Assembly (NCBI GenBank): GCA_021773395.1
Contig: JAJFKB010000002.1
Location: 248,001 to 312,000 of the forward strand
Direction of reading: 5' to 3'
Length of the DNA: 64,000 bases
DNA from: Gammaproteobacteria bacterium
GTDB lineage: Bacteria > Pseudomonadota > Gammaproteobacteria > Pseudomonadales > IMCC2047
Below, in pieces: positions 7,219 through 17,113 of this stretch (positions are counted from its first letter, which is position 1; every line of letters starts with the position of its first letter). Position numbers and translations under genes: made by a program. A model generated the notes under the pieces. The model had not been told where the DNA came from, did not search any database, and was given only the letters and a program-made list of their open reading frames with translations.

Positions 7219-9567
7219 TTAGAATTGATAAGAAAGCGAAAGCCCCCACTCTCTAGGTCTACCGAAAACGGCATTTCGGACACCAAAGGCGGGGATTGAT
7301 TCCGCACTGGTGAAATACTCTTTATCAGTCAGGTTTGTAACGAAGAGGGAGGACTGCCATGCCTCACTTGGGCTAACCCAACTAATTCGGGCGTTAATAA
7401 TACTGTAGCCTGCCTGAACAATTTCCGCGGTATTCTGCGGATCATTATAGGTCTTACCTCGATAGCTAATGTCACCTCTAACCGCCAGGGCTCCTAGCTC
7501 CTCACCAAGTTCAAACCGATACTGCGCCCCGCCGTTGATCGTCCAGCGTGGAGCCTGAGGAAGGCTGTTATTTTCTGAATAACCCGTGTTTATGGCTAGA
7601 GACTGATATTCATTCTCCAGATAGCCAACACTGAAATTCAGGTCAAGATTTGCGTTAGGTCTGGCAACTATTTCCATCTCAAACCCATGAAGATCCACAT
7701 CACCGGCATTATCTACTGTCAGCAAAAGAGCACCATTCGCCGGATTGATGGTGTTGGCAAATAGTTGCAAATCTTCATACTCACTATAAAATGCGGCGAT
7801 GTTAAAGGTCATACGACCATCGAGCAAGGTTGATTTTAAACCTACTTCATAAGCGGTCAATTCTTCTTGATCATAGCGTTTGAACTCCGCGGGCTGCAAA
7901 GGTCGGGGGTTCCAGCCACCACTTTTTTGTCCTTGGGTTATAGACGCATAAATCATCATTTCATTATTAATCTGATAATCAAACCCAATCTTCGGCGTAA
8001 ACTTGGACCAGTCCTGCGTATCTTTAGTCGGCGGGCTGGCAATGTTTCCTGAGTTAGGGAATATTGAGTCTATAAAATACTCTTTCTCCTCATAAGAATA
8101 GCGTCCCCCGAGGGTAATACTGAACTGATCCGTCAGCGCGTAAGTTAGATGCGCAAAGGTCGCCCAGCTGGTTGTATCAAGAGCCGTATAGGGTCTAACA
8201 TCCAGATCAAACAGGGTATTTAGCGGATTACCCGCCCCACCCGCACAGGGCGCAGGGGGCGCAGCCGGACACATCACTCCCGGAACCAGTGGTATCAGGG
8301 CTGCTGGCAAAACATTAAGGGTATCGAAAATACCTGACGCCAATAACGTTGTATTGAGATCGGTAATATCCTCACTCAGATAATACGCTCCAACCAACCA
8401 GTTTAGCCGGCCTTCAAGAGATTCACCACTTAACTGAAATTCCTGGCTGAACTGCTCCTGATCCTGTTCTTCGTCAGTGTGTATGATGGGAAAGGGTGAG
8501 TAATCAATATCGGTACGAATCTTAGCTTCCATTTCGCGATAAGCCGTAATGGACTTAAATCGCATATTGCCACCGAGATCCCAATCAAGAGTAGCGGTCA
8601 CACCCCAAGTATCATTTTCATCCTCTGTCGGACCCGTACCCTGCGACTTCTCGTGATCGCCGGTTACCCAGCGATCATCAAACAAGCTACCCGGAGGCAG
8701 CCCTAACTGAAAACCTACAAAAGGCGCCGCAAGCGCATTATAAAGACCGTAAAGTCCGCCGGGAGCATCAAAGGTCTCCAGCAGCGTTCCTGGGGCGCCG
8801 TTTTGGCGGATACGGGAAGCGTCAGCACTTAAATACAGGGTAATATCATCCGAAGCTATCCAGTTTAATCCAACACGCACTGCGTCGACATTGGTATCTC
8901 CCAGATCAAGATCACTGCCCACACGCTCACTGTACCCATCCTGGTTTTTACTGACCAACGCAAGCTTTCCGTATAAAGACTCTGCAACCAAAGGCATACT
9001 GACCTGGGCTTCAAAGTCTTGGCGATCACGCTCACCGAGCGTCACTTTCATCCGCCCAGTGGTTTCATTCGAAGGACGTGTTGTCACAACATTAATCGCT
9101 CCACCGATGGTATTTTTCCCATAAAGAGTCCCCTGTGGCCCCCTTAAAACTTCGATTCGTTCTACATCTGATAAATCCAGCATGCCACCGATGCTGCGAG
9201 CGATGTAAACTCCATCGACATATATCCCCACTCCCGGATCAGTAGGGAAAATAAAATCATTTTGTCCCACTCCACGAATGAACACCGCTGCATTAGTGCT
9301 GCCCCCGTCACCCTTGCCATGGTTAATATCCAGATTCGGCGTATATGAGGACAAATTTGCCAGATTAAACATTGAGCGCGACTCCAGGTTCTTCGCCGTA
9401 AACGCCGTCACTGAAACTGGTACATCCTGCAGTTTTTCCTGTCTTTTTTGTGCGGTAACCACAATTTCCTCAAGTATTGCTGATTGCGCATACCCCTGCT
9501 CTGCAACCAACAAAAAGGCCGTTCCAAAGGTGAAAGCCCCGAACGATTTAAATCGATCATTAAACAT
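7219..9567 (-). CDS. TonB-dependent outer-membrane receptor
   Basis: This is a TonB-dependent receptor of about 782 residues. A signal peptide ends near GYAQS, and a TonB-box-like EEIVVTAQKRQEK is followed by the plug domain (DVPVSVTAFTAKNL through IEVLRGPQGTLYGKNTIGGAINV, about residues 45-165). A beta-barrel ends in the aromatic C-terminus LSLSYQF. The ATG at 9567 is preceded by GGGAGGA, while a TTG two codons earlier lies inside that spacing. It lies 143 bases downstream of the thiolase gene on the same strand, so it may be cotranscribed and import a substrate of the ketone pathway. The substrate cannot be read from sequence. The type resembles receptors common in marine and sphingomonad degraders of hydrophobic compounds. 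Confidence 0.92.
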   Translation of the reverse strand: MFNDRFKSFGAFTFGTAFLLVAEQGYAQSAILEEIVVTAQKRQEKLQDVPVSVTAFTAKNLESRSMFNLANLSSYTPNLDINHGKGDGGSTNAAVFIRGVGQNDFIFPTDPGVGIYVDGVYIARSIGGMLDLSDVERIEVLRGPQGTLYGKNTIGGAINVVTTRPSNETTGRMKVTLGERDRQDFEAQVSMPLVAESLYGKLALVSKNQDGYSERVGSDLDLGDTNVDAVRVGLNWIASDDITLYLSADASRIRQNGAPGTLLETFDAPGGLYGLYNALAAPFVGFQLGLPPGSLFDDRWVTGDHEKSQGTGPTEDENDTWGVTATLDWDLGGNMRFKSITAYREMEAKIRTDIDYSPFPIIHTDEEQDQEQFSQEFQLSGESLEGRLNWLVGAYYLSEDITDLNTTLLASGIFDTLNVLPAALIPLVPGVMCPAAPPAPCAGGAGNPLNTLFDLDVRPYTALDTTSWATFAHLTYALTDQFSITLGGRYSYEEKEYFIDSIFPNSGNIASPPTKDTQDWSKFTPKIGFDYQINNEMMIYASITQGQKSGGWNPRPLQPAEFKRYDQEELTAYEVGLKSTLLDGRMTFNIAAFYSEYEDLQLFANTINPANGALLLTVDNAGDVDLHGFEMEIVARPNANLDLNFSVGYLENEYQSLAINTGYSENNSLPQAPRWTINGGAQYRFELGEELGALAVRGDISYRGKTYNDPQNTAEIVQAGYSIINARISWVSPSEAWQSSLFVTNLTDKEYFTSAESIPAFGVRNAVFGRPREWGLSLSYQF

Positions 9568-9710
9568 TGTCAATTCCTCCCACTAACAAATTAATTTTTC
9601 CCGGGTTTAACTCTCGTCCCGGAATACCCCTTACCTCGTTACCAAACCTCTTATCACTAAAACCACATCCTTGTTTCCAGCCCTTTCCATACTCTCTATT
9701 TAAAAATTTA

Positions 9711-10850
9711 TTAACGAGCCAATACAGACACCGTGCATGCTTTGGTATCACCTGCCTTATCACCACCCATGCAATGCGCCAGCGCCAGCTGACACCCTTC
9801 CACCTGACGCTTTCCTGCCTCATGCCGGAGCTGAGTAACCAGTTCTACAATTTGAGCGACACCAGTCGCCGCAATGGGATGGCCCCGGCTCAGTAGTCCA
9901 CCGGAAACATTGACCGGGATACGCCCACCCAAAGTCGTCGCTCCGGATTCCACCAGAGCACCACCCTGGCCCTTATCGCACAGACCCAGCGCTTCGTAGT
10001 GGATAATTTCAGCGATGGTAAAGGCATCATGGCACTCGACTAAATCCAAATCTTCGGGCCCTATTCCGGCTTTCTCATATGCTAATTGGACAGTGCGATA
10101 ATCGGTATCCCAATGGGTAAGGTCACATGGTTCTTCAAAGCTACCGGAAGCTAGAACAGAGGACCTTACCTGTACAGAGCGCTCAAAATGGGTAGCCACT
10201 TCATCGCTCGCTAAAATCAAAGCCGCTGCACCATCGGCAATAGGACAGCATTGGGACCGGGTAAGCGGGTCGGCAATTACTGGTCCACTGAGAACCTGCT
10301 CCAGACTTTCTAGCTGACGGAATTGTGCGAAGGGATTTAATGCTGCATGCTGACGGCTTTTAACCGTGACCTGAGCCATCTGTTCTACTGTAGTACCGTA
10401 CTCATACATATGACGTTGCGCCCTTAGGGCAAACCCTGCCGGTACCACCATGCCTAATTGGGTGTCTAACTCAGTTGCTCCTGAATTAAGCAATCCAAAA
10501 TCCGGCACACACATTTTTTCTGCGCCAACCACCAGTGCTATTTCACAATCCCCAGCCAGAATGGCATTACGTGCAAGATGGAAAGCGCTGGATCCAGAGG
10601 CACAGGCATTCTCAACATTCACTACGGATATTTTGTTCAATCCGGCCGCTGCAGTAAGGTTCTGACCAATAGTGGTATCACTGAATAACAGGGGACCAAG
10701 AGTATTGGCAAAGTAACAGGCACCAATTCGTTCCTTGGCTAATCCTGTGTCTTTCAAGGCCAGTGCGGTAGCCTCCAACGCGAGCGATACGATCGTTCGT
10801 TCTAGATGACGACCAAAATGAGTGATGCCTGCTCCAATAATTGAAACCAT
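9711..10850 (-). CDS. Thiolase family protein (SCP-x-like acetyl-CoA acyltransferase)
   Basis: This 379-residue thiolase-fold enzyme probably cleaves a 3-oxoacyl-CoA with free CoA. The nucleophile Cys is in VENACASGSSAF (about residue 83). ECHDAFTIAEI takes the place of the usual NEAF loop and is typical of SCP-x/sterol-carrier-type thiolases. GGLLSRGHPIAATG and LAHCMGGD provide the other catalytic His and Cys. It is the last of eight tightly packed genes and lies 9 bases after a DUF35 protein, the usual partner of this thiolase class. In this operon the expected reaction is cleavage of an aroylacetyl-CoA to aroyl-CoA and acetyl-CoA. That substrate is inferred from context. Confidence 0.9.
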   Translation of the reverse strand: MVSIIGAGITHFGRHLERTIVSLALEATALALKDTGLAKERIGACYFANTLGPLLFSDTTIGQNLTAAAGLNKISVVNVENACASGSSAFHLARNAILAGDCEIALVVGAEKMCVPDFGLLNSGATELDTQLGMVVPAGFALRAQRHMYEYGTTVEQMAQVTVKSRQHAALNPFAQFRQLESLEQVLSGPVIADPLTRSQCCPIADGAAALILASDEVATHFERSVQVRSSVLASGSFEEPCDLTHWDTDYRTVQLAYEKAGIGPEDLDLVECHDAFTIAEIIHYEALGLCDKGQGGALVESGATTLGGRIPVNVSGGLLSRGHPIAATGVAQIVELVTQLRHEAGKRQVEGCQLALAHCMGGDKAGDTKACTVSVLAR

Positions 10851-10859
10851 AGTTATTCC

Positions 10860-11270
10860 TTAGGTATTAGCCGCAATAAAATAGGGCCGCAGGCAGGGTG
10901 TATTTTCTGAGTTAAGCCCCAAACGAGCAACCTCCAGTTGCACCGTTTGGCCGATCACAAGGTTATGCTCTTCTACCGGATCCAGCAGAGCGAAGACACG
11001 CAAAGGAACCTGTTGCAGATCGACATAACCCACCCTGTATGGTTTGGGTAATCCGAGCGGTGGTTTGGTACGGATTGTAGTGATACTGTAAAGAGTTCCC
11101 TTACCTCCCAAACTAACCAGCTCAACTTCACCCAGACATCCTGAACAGACCTCCGGCGCTGGGAAATGATAAATTTCGCAGGCAGCACAATAGCCGCCAA
11201 GTAGGTAAGGGCTCTCCCCGGAAGTAAAAATATTCTCTTGCACAGGAGGATATTCGGCCATGGATGTCAT
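10860..11270 (-). CDS. DUF35 zinc-ribbon/OB-fold protein (thiolase partner)
   Basis: This 136-residue protein has an N-terminal rubredoxin-like zinc ribbon (CAACEIYHFPAPEVCSGC, two CxxC pairs at about residues 30-48) and an OB-fold that follows (GTLYSITTIRTKPP onward). Members of this family bind SCP-x-like thiolases and related enzymes and are needed for their activity or CoA channelling. The start overlaps the ligase stop by four bases (ATGA), and the thiolase follows nine bases later. Translational coupling with both neighbours is therefore likely. Confidence 0.9.
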   Translation of the reverse strand: MTSMAEYPPVQENIFTSGESPYLLGGYCAACEIYHFPAPEVCSGCLGEVELVSLGGKGTLYSITTIRTKPPLGLPKPYRVGYVDLQQVPLRVFALLDPVEEHNLVIGQTVQLEVARLGLNSENTPCLRPYFIAANT

Positions 11271-12865
11271 GATGCGCCCTCCTGTATTGGCGAATTTTCC
11301 CTATCATAGGTATCGTCGGTTACACCTTGCTCCCGTAACAGATATTTTTGCACCCGCTCGGTTGGTGTTTTGGGCAAGGTGTCCATAAAGCGGATAAATC
11401 GCGGCACCATAAAATAGGCCATGCACTCACCACAATGCGCAATCAGTTCCTGTGCCGATAATTTTTGGTCAGGCTTTAACGTGACACAAACCATCACCTC
11501 ATCCTCACCCAGTTCCGACTTGACCGCGACGGCGGCGGACTGAAATACAGCAGGGTGCGAGTTCACCCCCTGCTCCACTTCAAAGGAGGAAATATTTTCT
11601 CCACGACGACGCAGCGCGTCCTTTTTACGATCCACAAAATAGTAATAACCATTTGCGTCGTACTGCAGATAATCGCCCGTGTGAAACCAGAGATCCTGCC
11701 AGGCTTCTATGGTTTTCTCCGGCATCTGGTAATACTCCAGCATCATTGCATAGGGTAGGAGCGGTCTAATAAGCAGTTCACCCGGCGTATCCGGGCCGAC
11801 CTCTTTACGTTCATCGTTGACCAGCTTGATCTGATAGCCTGAGTTCAATTTTCCACAACTGCCCGGTACTCGATCACTCAGACTGTTGCTCAGGGGAGCG
11901 CCAATTTCACTCATGCCATAGCTCTCGACCAGCTTGACATTAAAACGCCGCTCAAAGCTTTCAAAGGTTTCCCGGTTCGCACCAGCCCCAACCATTAAAC
12001 GTAAAGGATTATCGGCATCATCGGGCTGTGGATCAGCTTTAAGCAATATCGGCAAGATACTGCCAATATAGTTGAATTCCGTACAGCGGTGACGACGAAC
12101 ATCCGGCCAAAATCCGCTCGCAGAAAAACGTTTCGCTAACACCATACGCGCGCCACTCATCAATGCAGGCATGGTAGATAAGGTCTGTGCGTTGCCATGA
12201 AACAGTGGTAATGCGTTATACAGGCAATCCTGCTCTGTATATTCCGCCATACCAATAATTATTTCCGCCAAGGCTAACTGGTAGTTCTGGGGCACCACCG
12301 CACCCTTGGAAGGACCGGTAGTACCAGAGGTAAACATAATGGCGACGGGGTCCGAGTGGAGAACTTCAGCCGCTTGATAGTCCCCGCTATTATCCGACAG
12401 GGTCCGATAGCTTATCTCGTCATCGCCTGGCGATACGCTAAGTGCTTCATTTTCGCTCGCCAATACAATGATATGTTTCAGTTTTTCCAGGTTTGGCAAT
12501 ACCGCTCGCAGCTGCTCGATAAATTCAGCCTCTATGATCAGGGCGACACAGTCAGCCTTATCCAACATATAGAAAAGCAGCTCGCCACGATGGGCGGTAT
12601 TGACCGGCACTTCAACCGCACCCAGCTTTGACAGACCAAACCAGCTGAATAAAAACTCTGGTCGGTTACTCATCATAACGGCAACCTTGTCGTTAGCGGC
12701 TATGCCCAGTTGTTGCAGGCCGCAGGCCATTTGATTGGCCGACTCATTAATAGCGCGATAGCTGTACTCCAGATCCTGATAGTAGAGAAATATATCACCG
12801 CCACGGGTATCGGCTAGCTGTTCAACCACTCCGTGTACCGTTCTATTGTTAAATTCAATCGACAT
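11267..12865 (-). CDS. Class I adenylate-forming acyl-CoA ligase (probable aroylacetate-CoA ligase)
   Basis: The ligase activates a carboxylic acid to its CoA thioester with ATP, releasing AMP and PPi. The 532 residues show the P-loop-like AMP motif IMFTSGTTGPSKGAV (about 178), the A5 motif ESYGMSEIG, the A7/A8 region WFHTGDYLQYDANGYYYFVDRKKDALRRRG (cited in parts) and a C-terminal PKTPTERVQKYLL with the expected Lys. It resembles the CaiC branch. In Aromatoleum aromaticum the acetophenone carboxylase operon is followed by benzoylacetate-CoA ligase. The same position here, followed by a thiolase, makes a beta-keto aromatic acid the best substrate guess. The exact ring substituents are unknown. 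Confidence 0.85.
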   Translation of the reverse strand: MSIEFNNRTVHGVVEQLADTRGGDIFLYYQDLEYSYRAINESANQMACGLQQLGIAANDKVAVMMSNRPEFLFSWFGLSKLGAVEVPVNTAHRGELLFYMLDKADCVALIIEAEFIEQLRAVLPNLEKLKHIIVLASENEALSVSPGDDEISYRTLSDNSGDYQAAEVLHSDPVAIMFTSGTTGPSKGAVVPQNYQLALAEIIIGMAEYTEQDCLYNALPLFHGNAQTLSTMPALMSGARMVLAKRFSASGFWPDVRRHRCTEFNYIGSILPILLKADPQPDDADNPLRLMVGAGANRETFESFERRFNVKLVESYGMSEIGAPLSNSLSDRVPGSCGKLNSGYQIKLVNDERKEVGPDTPGELLIRPLLPYAMMLEYYQMPEKTIEAWQDLWFHTGDYLQYDANGYYYFVDRKKDALRRRGENISSFEVEQGVNSHPAVFQSAAVAVKSELGEDEVMVCVTLKPDQKLSAQELIAHCGECMAYFMVPRFIRFMDTLPKTPTERVQKYLLREQGVTDDTYDRENSPIQEGAS

Positions 12866-12875
12866 CTTTTTTCTC

Positions 12876-14948
12876 TTACCCGTTGACTGCTAGTGGTTGT
12901 ACCTGCTGCTCTGACACTTCCGGATTTGGGTATTGCCCGTAATAAGCCAAAACCTTTTCGGGAGGGTGCTGTTTCTCCCACTCGCCGACAAACTCATCAT
13001 AGGTCTTGCCGCTTGTTTTGCGCTGTTCACGCACCGCTTTTCGCGCCTGCTCAGTGGCTTCAAAATCCACACGCAGACTCTCCTCGTCATACACCAGGTG
13101 ATAGATGTTTTTCGCCGCCCAGTGCGTCACCAGGTTATCCTCCAGATCGCGCTGAATACTTTGCGGATCACGCTCGAGCGCATCTCCATAGCCTGCGCCA
13201 CCACCGGAATAGGCATAGAGGGTGTCGCCATCCTGCGCCGGCTGGACTACCAACGAAATATTGTTGTATTGCTCTTCGCCCTGCTCTGGATTATCCGGGC
13301 TGTAGACTTGATCCAAACTATGCGGGAGATTCTGGTTACTCTCTGCCATTAACTGTTTATAGTTGCCCTTCTTCACCATTTTCACAAACAGCGCCGGTAA
13401 TCCATAACCACCAAACAGTCCTTGGGTAGTCGGGAACTTAGAGCCGCCACCATGCGAACCCAGCATTAACTGATTAGTGTCATGAACAGAAATGCCATAG
13501 CCCACCCCTGCACCGCCACGCTGTTTACCATGACCGTAGGAGTTGTTATAGAAATTGCGGAAGGTGTACATCACCGGTCGGTCTTCCTCTGTCGCTTCAG
13601 CGTCAGAACAATCAGCCATGGTCGCAAAAAAGGCGCCGGCAGCATTGACGCCGTCCATATCATAACGGCCGCCGCAACCCGTGGCGTTGATCTCAGGTGT
13701 AATATCAGCGACCGGATCACCATGCTGGTTAATCCCGGCAAACATCGGAATGGAGAAACCGCAGAACCAGGATGCCACGGAGCGAGAAGGATCAACGCTA
13801 TAGGTCATCCGCGCACCGCATTGGAACATACCGTGGGTAAAGCAGACCTGCACCAATGGCGCAATTGAAGTCGCGACATCGCCCTTGGCGTTGACCAGGG
13901 AATCCTCTGGAAAATCCCAATCCATGCATTCCAAAAGGCCATTATTCGAGGGCAGGTCATGGAACAGCCAGCCACACAGATAAACCATCGACAGCCCGAT
14001 GATACCCTGAAAATAACTGTTGGCCGGACGATCCACCAGCATTGGTGAACTGTTATTCAGGTCTAGCGTTATACGATCGCCCTTTTTGATAACTTTGACG
14101 TCAATCTTCACCAAACCGTTATCTTCACCCAGGGTGTCGAGAAAACGAGGTTGACGATAAATACCGTCCGGAAGTTGCGAGATTTTCTTTTTGGCGGCTT
14201 CACCTGTCAGGGTAAGCACACGCCGCAATGCACCCAGGAAAAAGTCTACGCCCTTCTCCTCAACCACTTCCAAAATCCGGCGTTGAGCAATCCTGGCCGC
14301 CGCTAAACGCGCCTTAATATCCAGAATCATGGTGCGCGGATCGCGATTCATGGCAGCAAACATATTAAGCAGATCTTCCTTGAGCTGGTAGTTCTCGCCT
14401 ATCTTAATCGGCGGACAAAGCAAACCCTCGTCATATTTGCTGCGCGCAGCCGTCACCGTTCCGCCGGGCTCGGAGCCACCGGATTCTCCGGTATGCACCG
14501 CCGCACCGACGAAGCACAATAACTGTCCTTCGTGGAATACCGGAATAGATAGGCCCATATCAGCATTATGGACACCGCCGTAGAAAGGATCGTTATAGAA
14601 AAAACTGTCGCCGTCCCGGCATCCTACTGAGGGTTCGTTAACCCAGTGTTTCACAACATATTTAAGCGGCAACTGCCCCAGTACTGCGTGGTGATAAATA
14701 CCGGTGGCACAGATAGACAGGTCACCCTGCGCAGTAAAAATACCAAAAGCCACATCACCCCAACGCATCGCTGTGGAGGCACCGAGCTTCATGGTGGTCT
14801 CTTTGCCCTCCAGCGCTATCATGTGCATCTTGTGTTTAAATATCTCAAATTCGGTGTCGTCAATCACCGTCTGCGCTGCCGCTTCCTTTTCCGTCATCGG
14901 TTCTGGGCGCAGGCGCTGCACCACTTCATGGTCGCGTTCGTAAGCCAT
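12876..14948 (-). CDS. HyuB-like carboxylase subunit (acetophenone/acetone carboxylase type)
   Basis: This hydantoinase B/oxoprolinase-family subunit corresponds to the large catalytic subunit in acetone and acetophenone carboxylases. The sequence has the family's FFYNDPFYGGVHNADMGL metal/active-site region, AAVHTGESGGSEPGG and the C-terminal SGGGAGYGDALERDP. I chose the ATG at 14948 (MAYERDHEVV, 690 residues), 7 bases from AGGAG. The adjacent ATG at 14951 overlaps the previous stop as TGATG. A longer reading from 15008 would run back into the upstream gene. Tight coupling to a HyuA-like gene supports a stoichiometric complex. It lacks signs of hydantoinase or oxoprolinase context. Confidence 0.88.
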   Translation of the reverse strand: MAYERDHEVVQRLRPEPMTEKEAAAQTVIDDTEFEIFKHKMHMIALEGKETTMKLGASTAMRWGDVAFGIFTAQGDLSICATGIYHHAVLGQLPLKYVVKHWVNEPSVGCRDGDSFFYNDPFYGGVHNADMGLSIPVFHEGQLLCFVGAAVHTGESGGSEPGGTVTAARSKYDEGLLCPPIKIGENYQLKEDLLNMFAAMNRDPRTMILDIKARLAAARIAQRRILEVVEEKGVDFFLGALRRVLTLTGEAAKKKISQLPDGIYRQPRFLDTLGEDNGLVKIDVKVIKKGDRITLDLNNSSPMLVDRPANSYFQGIIGLSMVYLCGWLFHDLPSNNGLLECMDWDFPEDSLVNAKGDVATSIAPLVQVCFTHGMFQCGARMTYSVDPSRSVASWFCGFSIPMFAGINQHGDPVADITPEINATGCGGRYDMDGVNAAGAFFATMADCSDAEATEEDRPVMYTFRNFYNNSYGHGKQRGGAGVGYGISVHDTNQLMLGSHGGGSKFPTTQGLFGGYGLPALFVKMVKKGNYKQLMAESNQNLPHSLDQVYSPDNPEQGEEQYNNISLVVQPAQDGDTLYAYSGGGAGYGDALERDPQSIQRDLEDNLVTHWAAKNIYHLVYDEESLRVDFEATEQARKAVREQRKTSGKTYDEFVGEWEKQHPPEKVLAYYGQYPNPEVSEQQVQPLAVNG

Positions 14949-14950
14949 CA

Positions 14951-17104
14951 TCAGTCTCCTGTCTGTTCCATAATGCCGTTGCCAAATCCATCCAGGGTAA
15001 ATAGCCAACCCGGTGCCACTACATAGGTGGTCTCGATGGACTCAATGATGGCGGGCCCTGAAATTTGGTTACCCGGCAATAGCTGTGAATAGTTGTAAAC
15101 CGGTGTATCGACAAAGCCACTTTCCGGATCCCAATACACCGGTCGTTCTCCAGTCAGAGCATTTTCCTCAGGCTCAGCATCGGCCAATTCAAGCGCGCTG
15201 GGCAATTGCTCTTTGATACGCACAGCAGCCGTCAGCGAGAAACTTTCAACGTTAATGCCTCCCGACGGAAAGGTCGCTTCCGGCGAATAGATCTTCGCAT
15301 ACTGACGGGTAAATCTATCGCAGAGTGCCTCAGCGTCAGCGACGCTAGACAGTTCCAGCGCACTGCTCTTCACCTTGGTCATGTTGTATTGGCTGCCATA
15401 GCGCATGTTCAATTCAAGGGTAAAATCGATCTGCCCTTCGTCGTAACCCTCCAGTTGCAGATCACGCAGTGCCAGGTCCTTCAGTTCCCGCGTCACGGAG
15501 TTAAAGGATTCCAGGTCCTGCAGATAGGATTGGCTACCATAATTAAAAAGTTTTAGAGAACGGGATCTATCCCAGACTTCCTTAATCTGCATTAATGAAG
15601 CGCCATAGGCCCCAAACACCGAGGACTGCCTTGGCGCGATAATCTTTTTCGAGCCTATAAAGGGCGCAATGCCGCAAGCGTGGGCGCCACCCGCACCACC
15701 ACAGGCGAGCACCACAAAGGTACGGGGATCATGCCCTTTTAGCGCCACCTCATTAAATACTTCCTGCCCCATGCGGGCGTCCACCAGACGACGAATGCGG
15801 TAAGCCGCTTCCATCACATCGATTCCAAGCGGCTTCGCTATTTTCTGTTCGATCGCCTCCCGCGCCATCTCCTCGTCCAGTAGCATCTCACCACCGAGAT
15901 AGTTTTCAGGGTTATAGAAACCTAAAACCAGATCGGCGTCTGAAACGGTTGGCTCCTGACCACCCTGGTCGTAACAAACCGGCCCTGGCATGGAACCGGC
16001 GGATTGCGGACCCACTTCCAAGGCATTACCCATCAGGTCATTGACCCAGGCGATAGAGCCGCCACCGGCTCCGATAGATTTCACTTCAATGGCGGGAATA
16101 TTGGTACGCCAGCGATCAATCACCGGTATAAAATCGTGGGCCTTGATTTCGCCCCCTTCGATTAACCCGATGTCGAAGGAGGTACCACCCATATCGGTAA
16201 AAACGATATTTTCATCACCGGTTAATTTGCCGAGAAAAGCAGAACCATGCAGCCCGGCAACGGGTCCGGCATTGTGCGTCAACACTGCTCGGGTGCGGGA
16301 AGCCTTTTTGGTACCACCTGTGTTATGTACCAGAGTCAGCGGTTTTTTGTAGCCCTTGTCGCGCAGCTCATTGCCCAACTTGTTCATCTCATCCGCCATG
16401 ATGCCGTGAATGTAGGAGTTCACTATGCTGGTCATGGTGCGCGTGTATTCCCCGGACTTAGGTGATATATCGGAAGAGAGAATCACCGGCATGGAACCCA
16501 GATAATCCTCAGGATATTCCTCTTCGATAATCTGTTTGATCATCTGCTCATGCTCAGGGTTAACAAAGGACCAGAGCAGGGACACCACGAAACCCTGGGC
16601 GCCCTTATCCACCAGCCCCTGAAGCTTTGCCAGCACCTCCGCCTTTTGTAGTGGGCTGACCACCTTACCGGCATAGTCGATACGTTCGCGCACACCCACC
16701 ACCATGTTCGGTGTGATTAGCGGTTCCGGTTTCTGGATACGGGCTTGATCACGACCCTCCTGCCAACCCAGACCATCAGCCCAGCTGCGTGCCCGCCCGA
16801 TAAAAATATTATCCTCAAAACCGGCTGTCGTAATCAGCCCCAGCTTAGGACCGGTTCTTTCGATTAAGGCGTTAGTGCCCACCGTAGTGGAATAACGAAT
16901 CGAGCCGACCTGCTTCAAAAAATCCGGGACCGGCAGTTGGTTATGGCGCGCCAACATGTCGATACCCCGCATAAAACCGATGGAGAGGTCATAGTGGGTC
17001 GTTGGCGTTTTGCAGGTTTGCGAATCACTGGCATCGTCGGAGCAGTAAAAATCGGTAAAAGTGCCACCGACATCGATCCCTACACTGAAATTAGATGTGG
17101 TCAT
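14951..17104 (-). CDS. HyuA-like carboxylase subunit, second copy (717 aa)
   Basis: This is an ATP-dependent subunit of the hydantoinase A/oxoprolinase family, expected to phosphorylate enol and bicarbonate intermediates. It begins with the ASKHA nucleotide motif GIDVGGTFTDFYCSD and continues with STTVGTNALIERTG, DMGGTSFDIGLI and VLACGGAGGAHACGIAPF. A HyuA C-terminal domain follows. It is about 26 residues longer than the other HyuA-like subunit in this operon and clearly diverged from it. The start follows AGGAATTAATA. Two distinct HyuA-like subunits in one operon match the alpha/alpha-prime arrangement of acetophenone carboxylase rather than acetone carboxylase, which has one. Confidence 0.88.
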   Translation of the reverse strand: MTTSNFSVGIDVGGTFTDFYCSDDASDSQTCKTPTTHYDLSIGFMRGIDMLARHNQLPVPDFLKQVGSIRYSTTVGTNALIERTGPKLGLITTAGFEDNIFIGRARSWADGLGWQEGRDQARIQKPEPLITPNMVVGVRERIDYAGKVVSPLQKAEVLAKLQGLVDKGAQGFVVSLLWSFVNPEHEQMIKQIIEEEYPEDYLGSMPVILSSDISPKSGEYTRTMTSIVNSYIHGIMADEMNKLGNELRDKGYKKPLTLVHNTGGTKKASRTRAVLTHNAGPVAGLHGSAFLGKLTGDENIVFTDMGGTSFDIGLIEGGEIKAHDFIPVIDRWRTNIPAIEVKSIGAGGGSIAWVNDLMGNALEVGPQSAGSMPGPVCYDQGGQEPTVSDADLVLGFYNPENYLGGEMLLDEEMAREAIEQKIAKPLGIDVMEAAYRIRRLVDARMGQEVFNEVALKGHDPRTFVVLACGGAGGAHACGIAPFIGSKKIIAPRQSSVFGAYGASLMQIKEVWDRSRSLKLFNYGSQSYLQDLESFNSVTRELKDLALRDLQLEGYDEGQIDFTLELNMRYGSQYNMTKVKSSALELSSVADAEALCDRFTRQYAKIYSPEATFPSGGINVESFSLTAAVRIKEQLPSALELADAEPEENALTGERPVYWDPESGFVDTPVYNYSQLLPGNQISGPAIIESIETTYVVAPGWLFTLDGFGNGIMEQTGD

Positions 17105-17113
17105 TATTAATTC

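Noticed and set aside
12893-13429. Plus-strand frame of 178 codons antisense to the HyuB-like gene
   Set aside because: It is Pro/Arg/His-rich, a typical shadow composition, and has no supporting signal.
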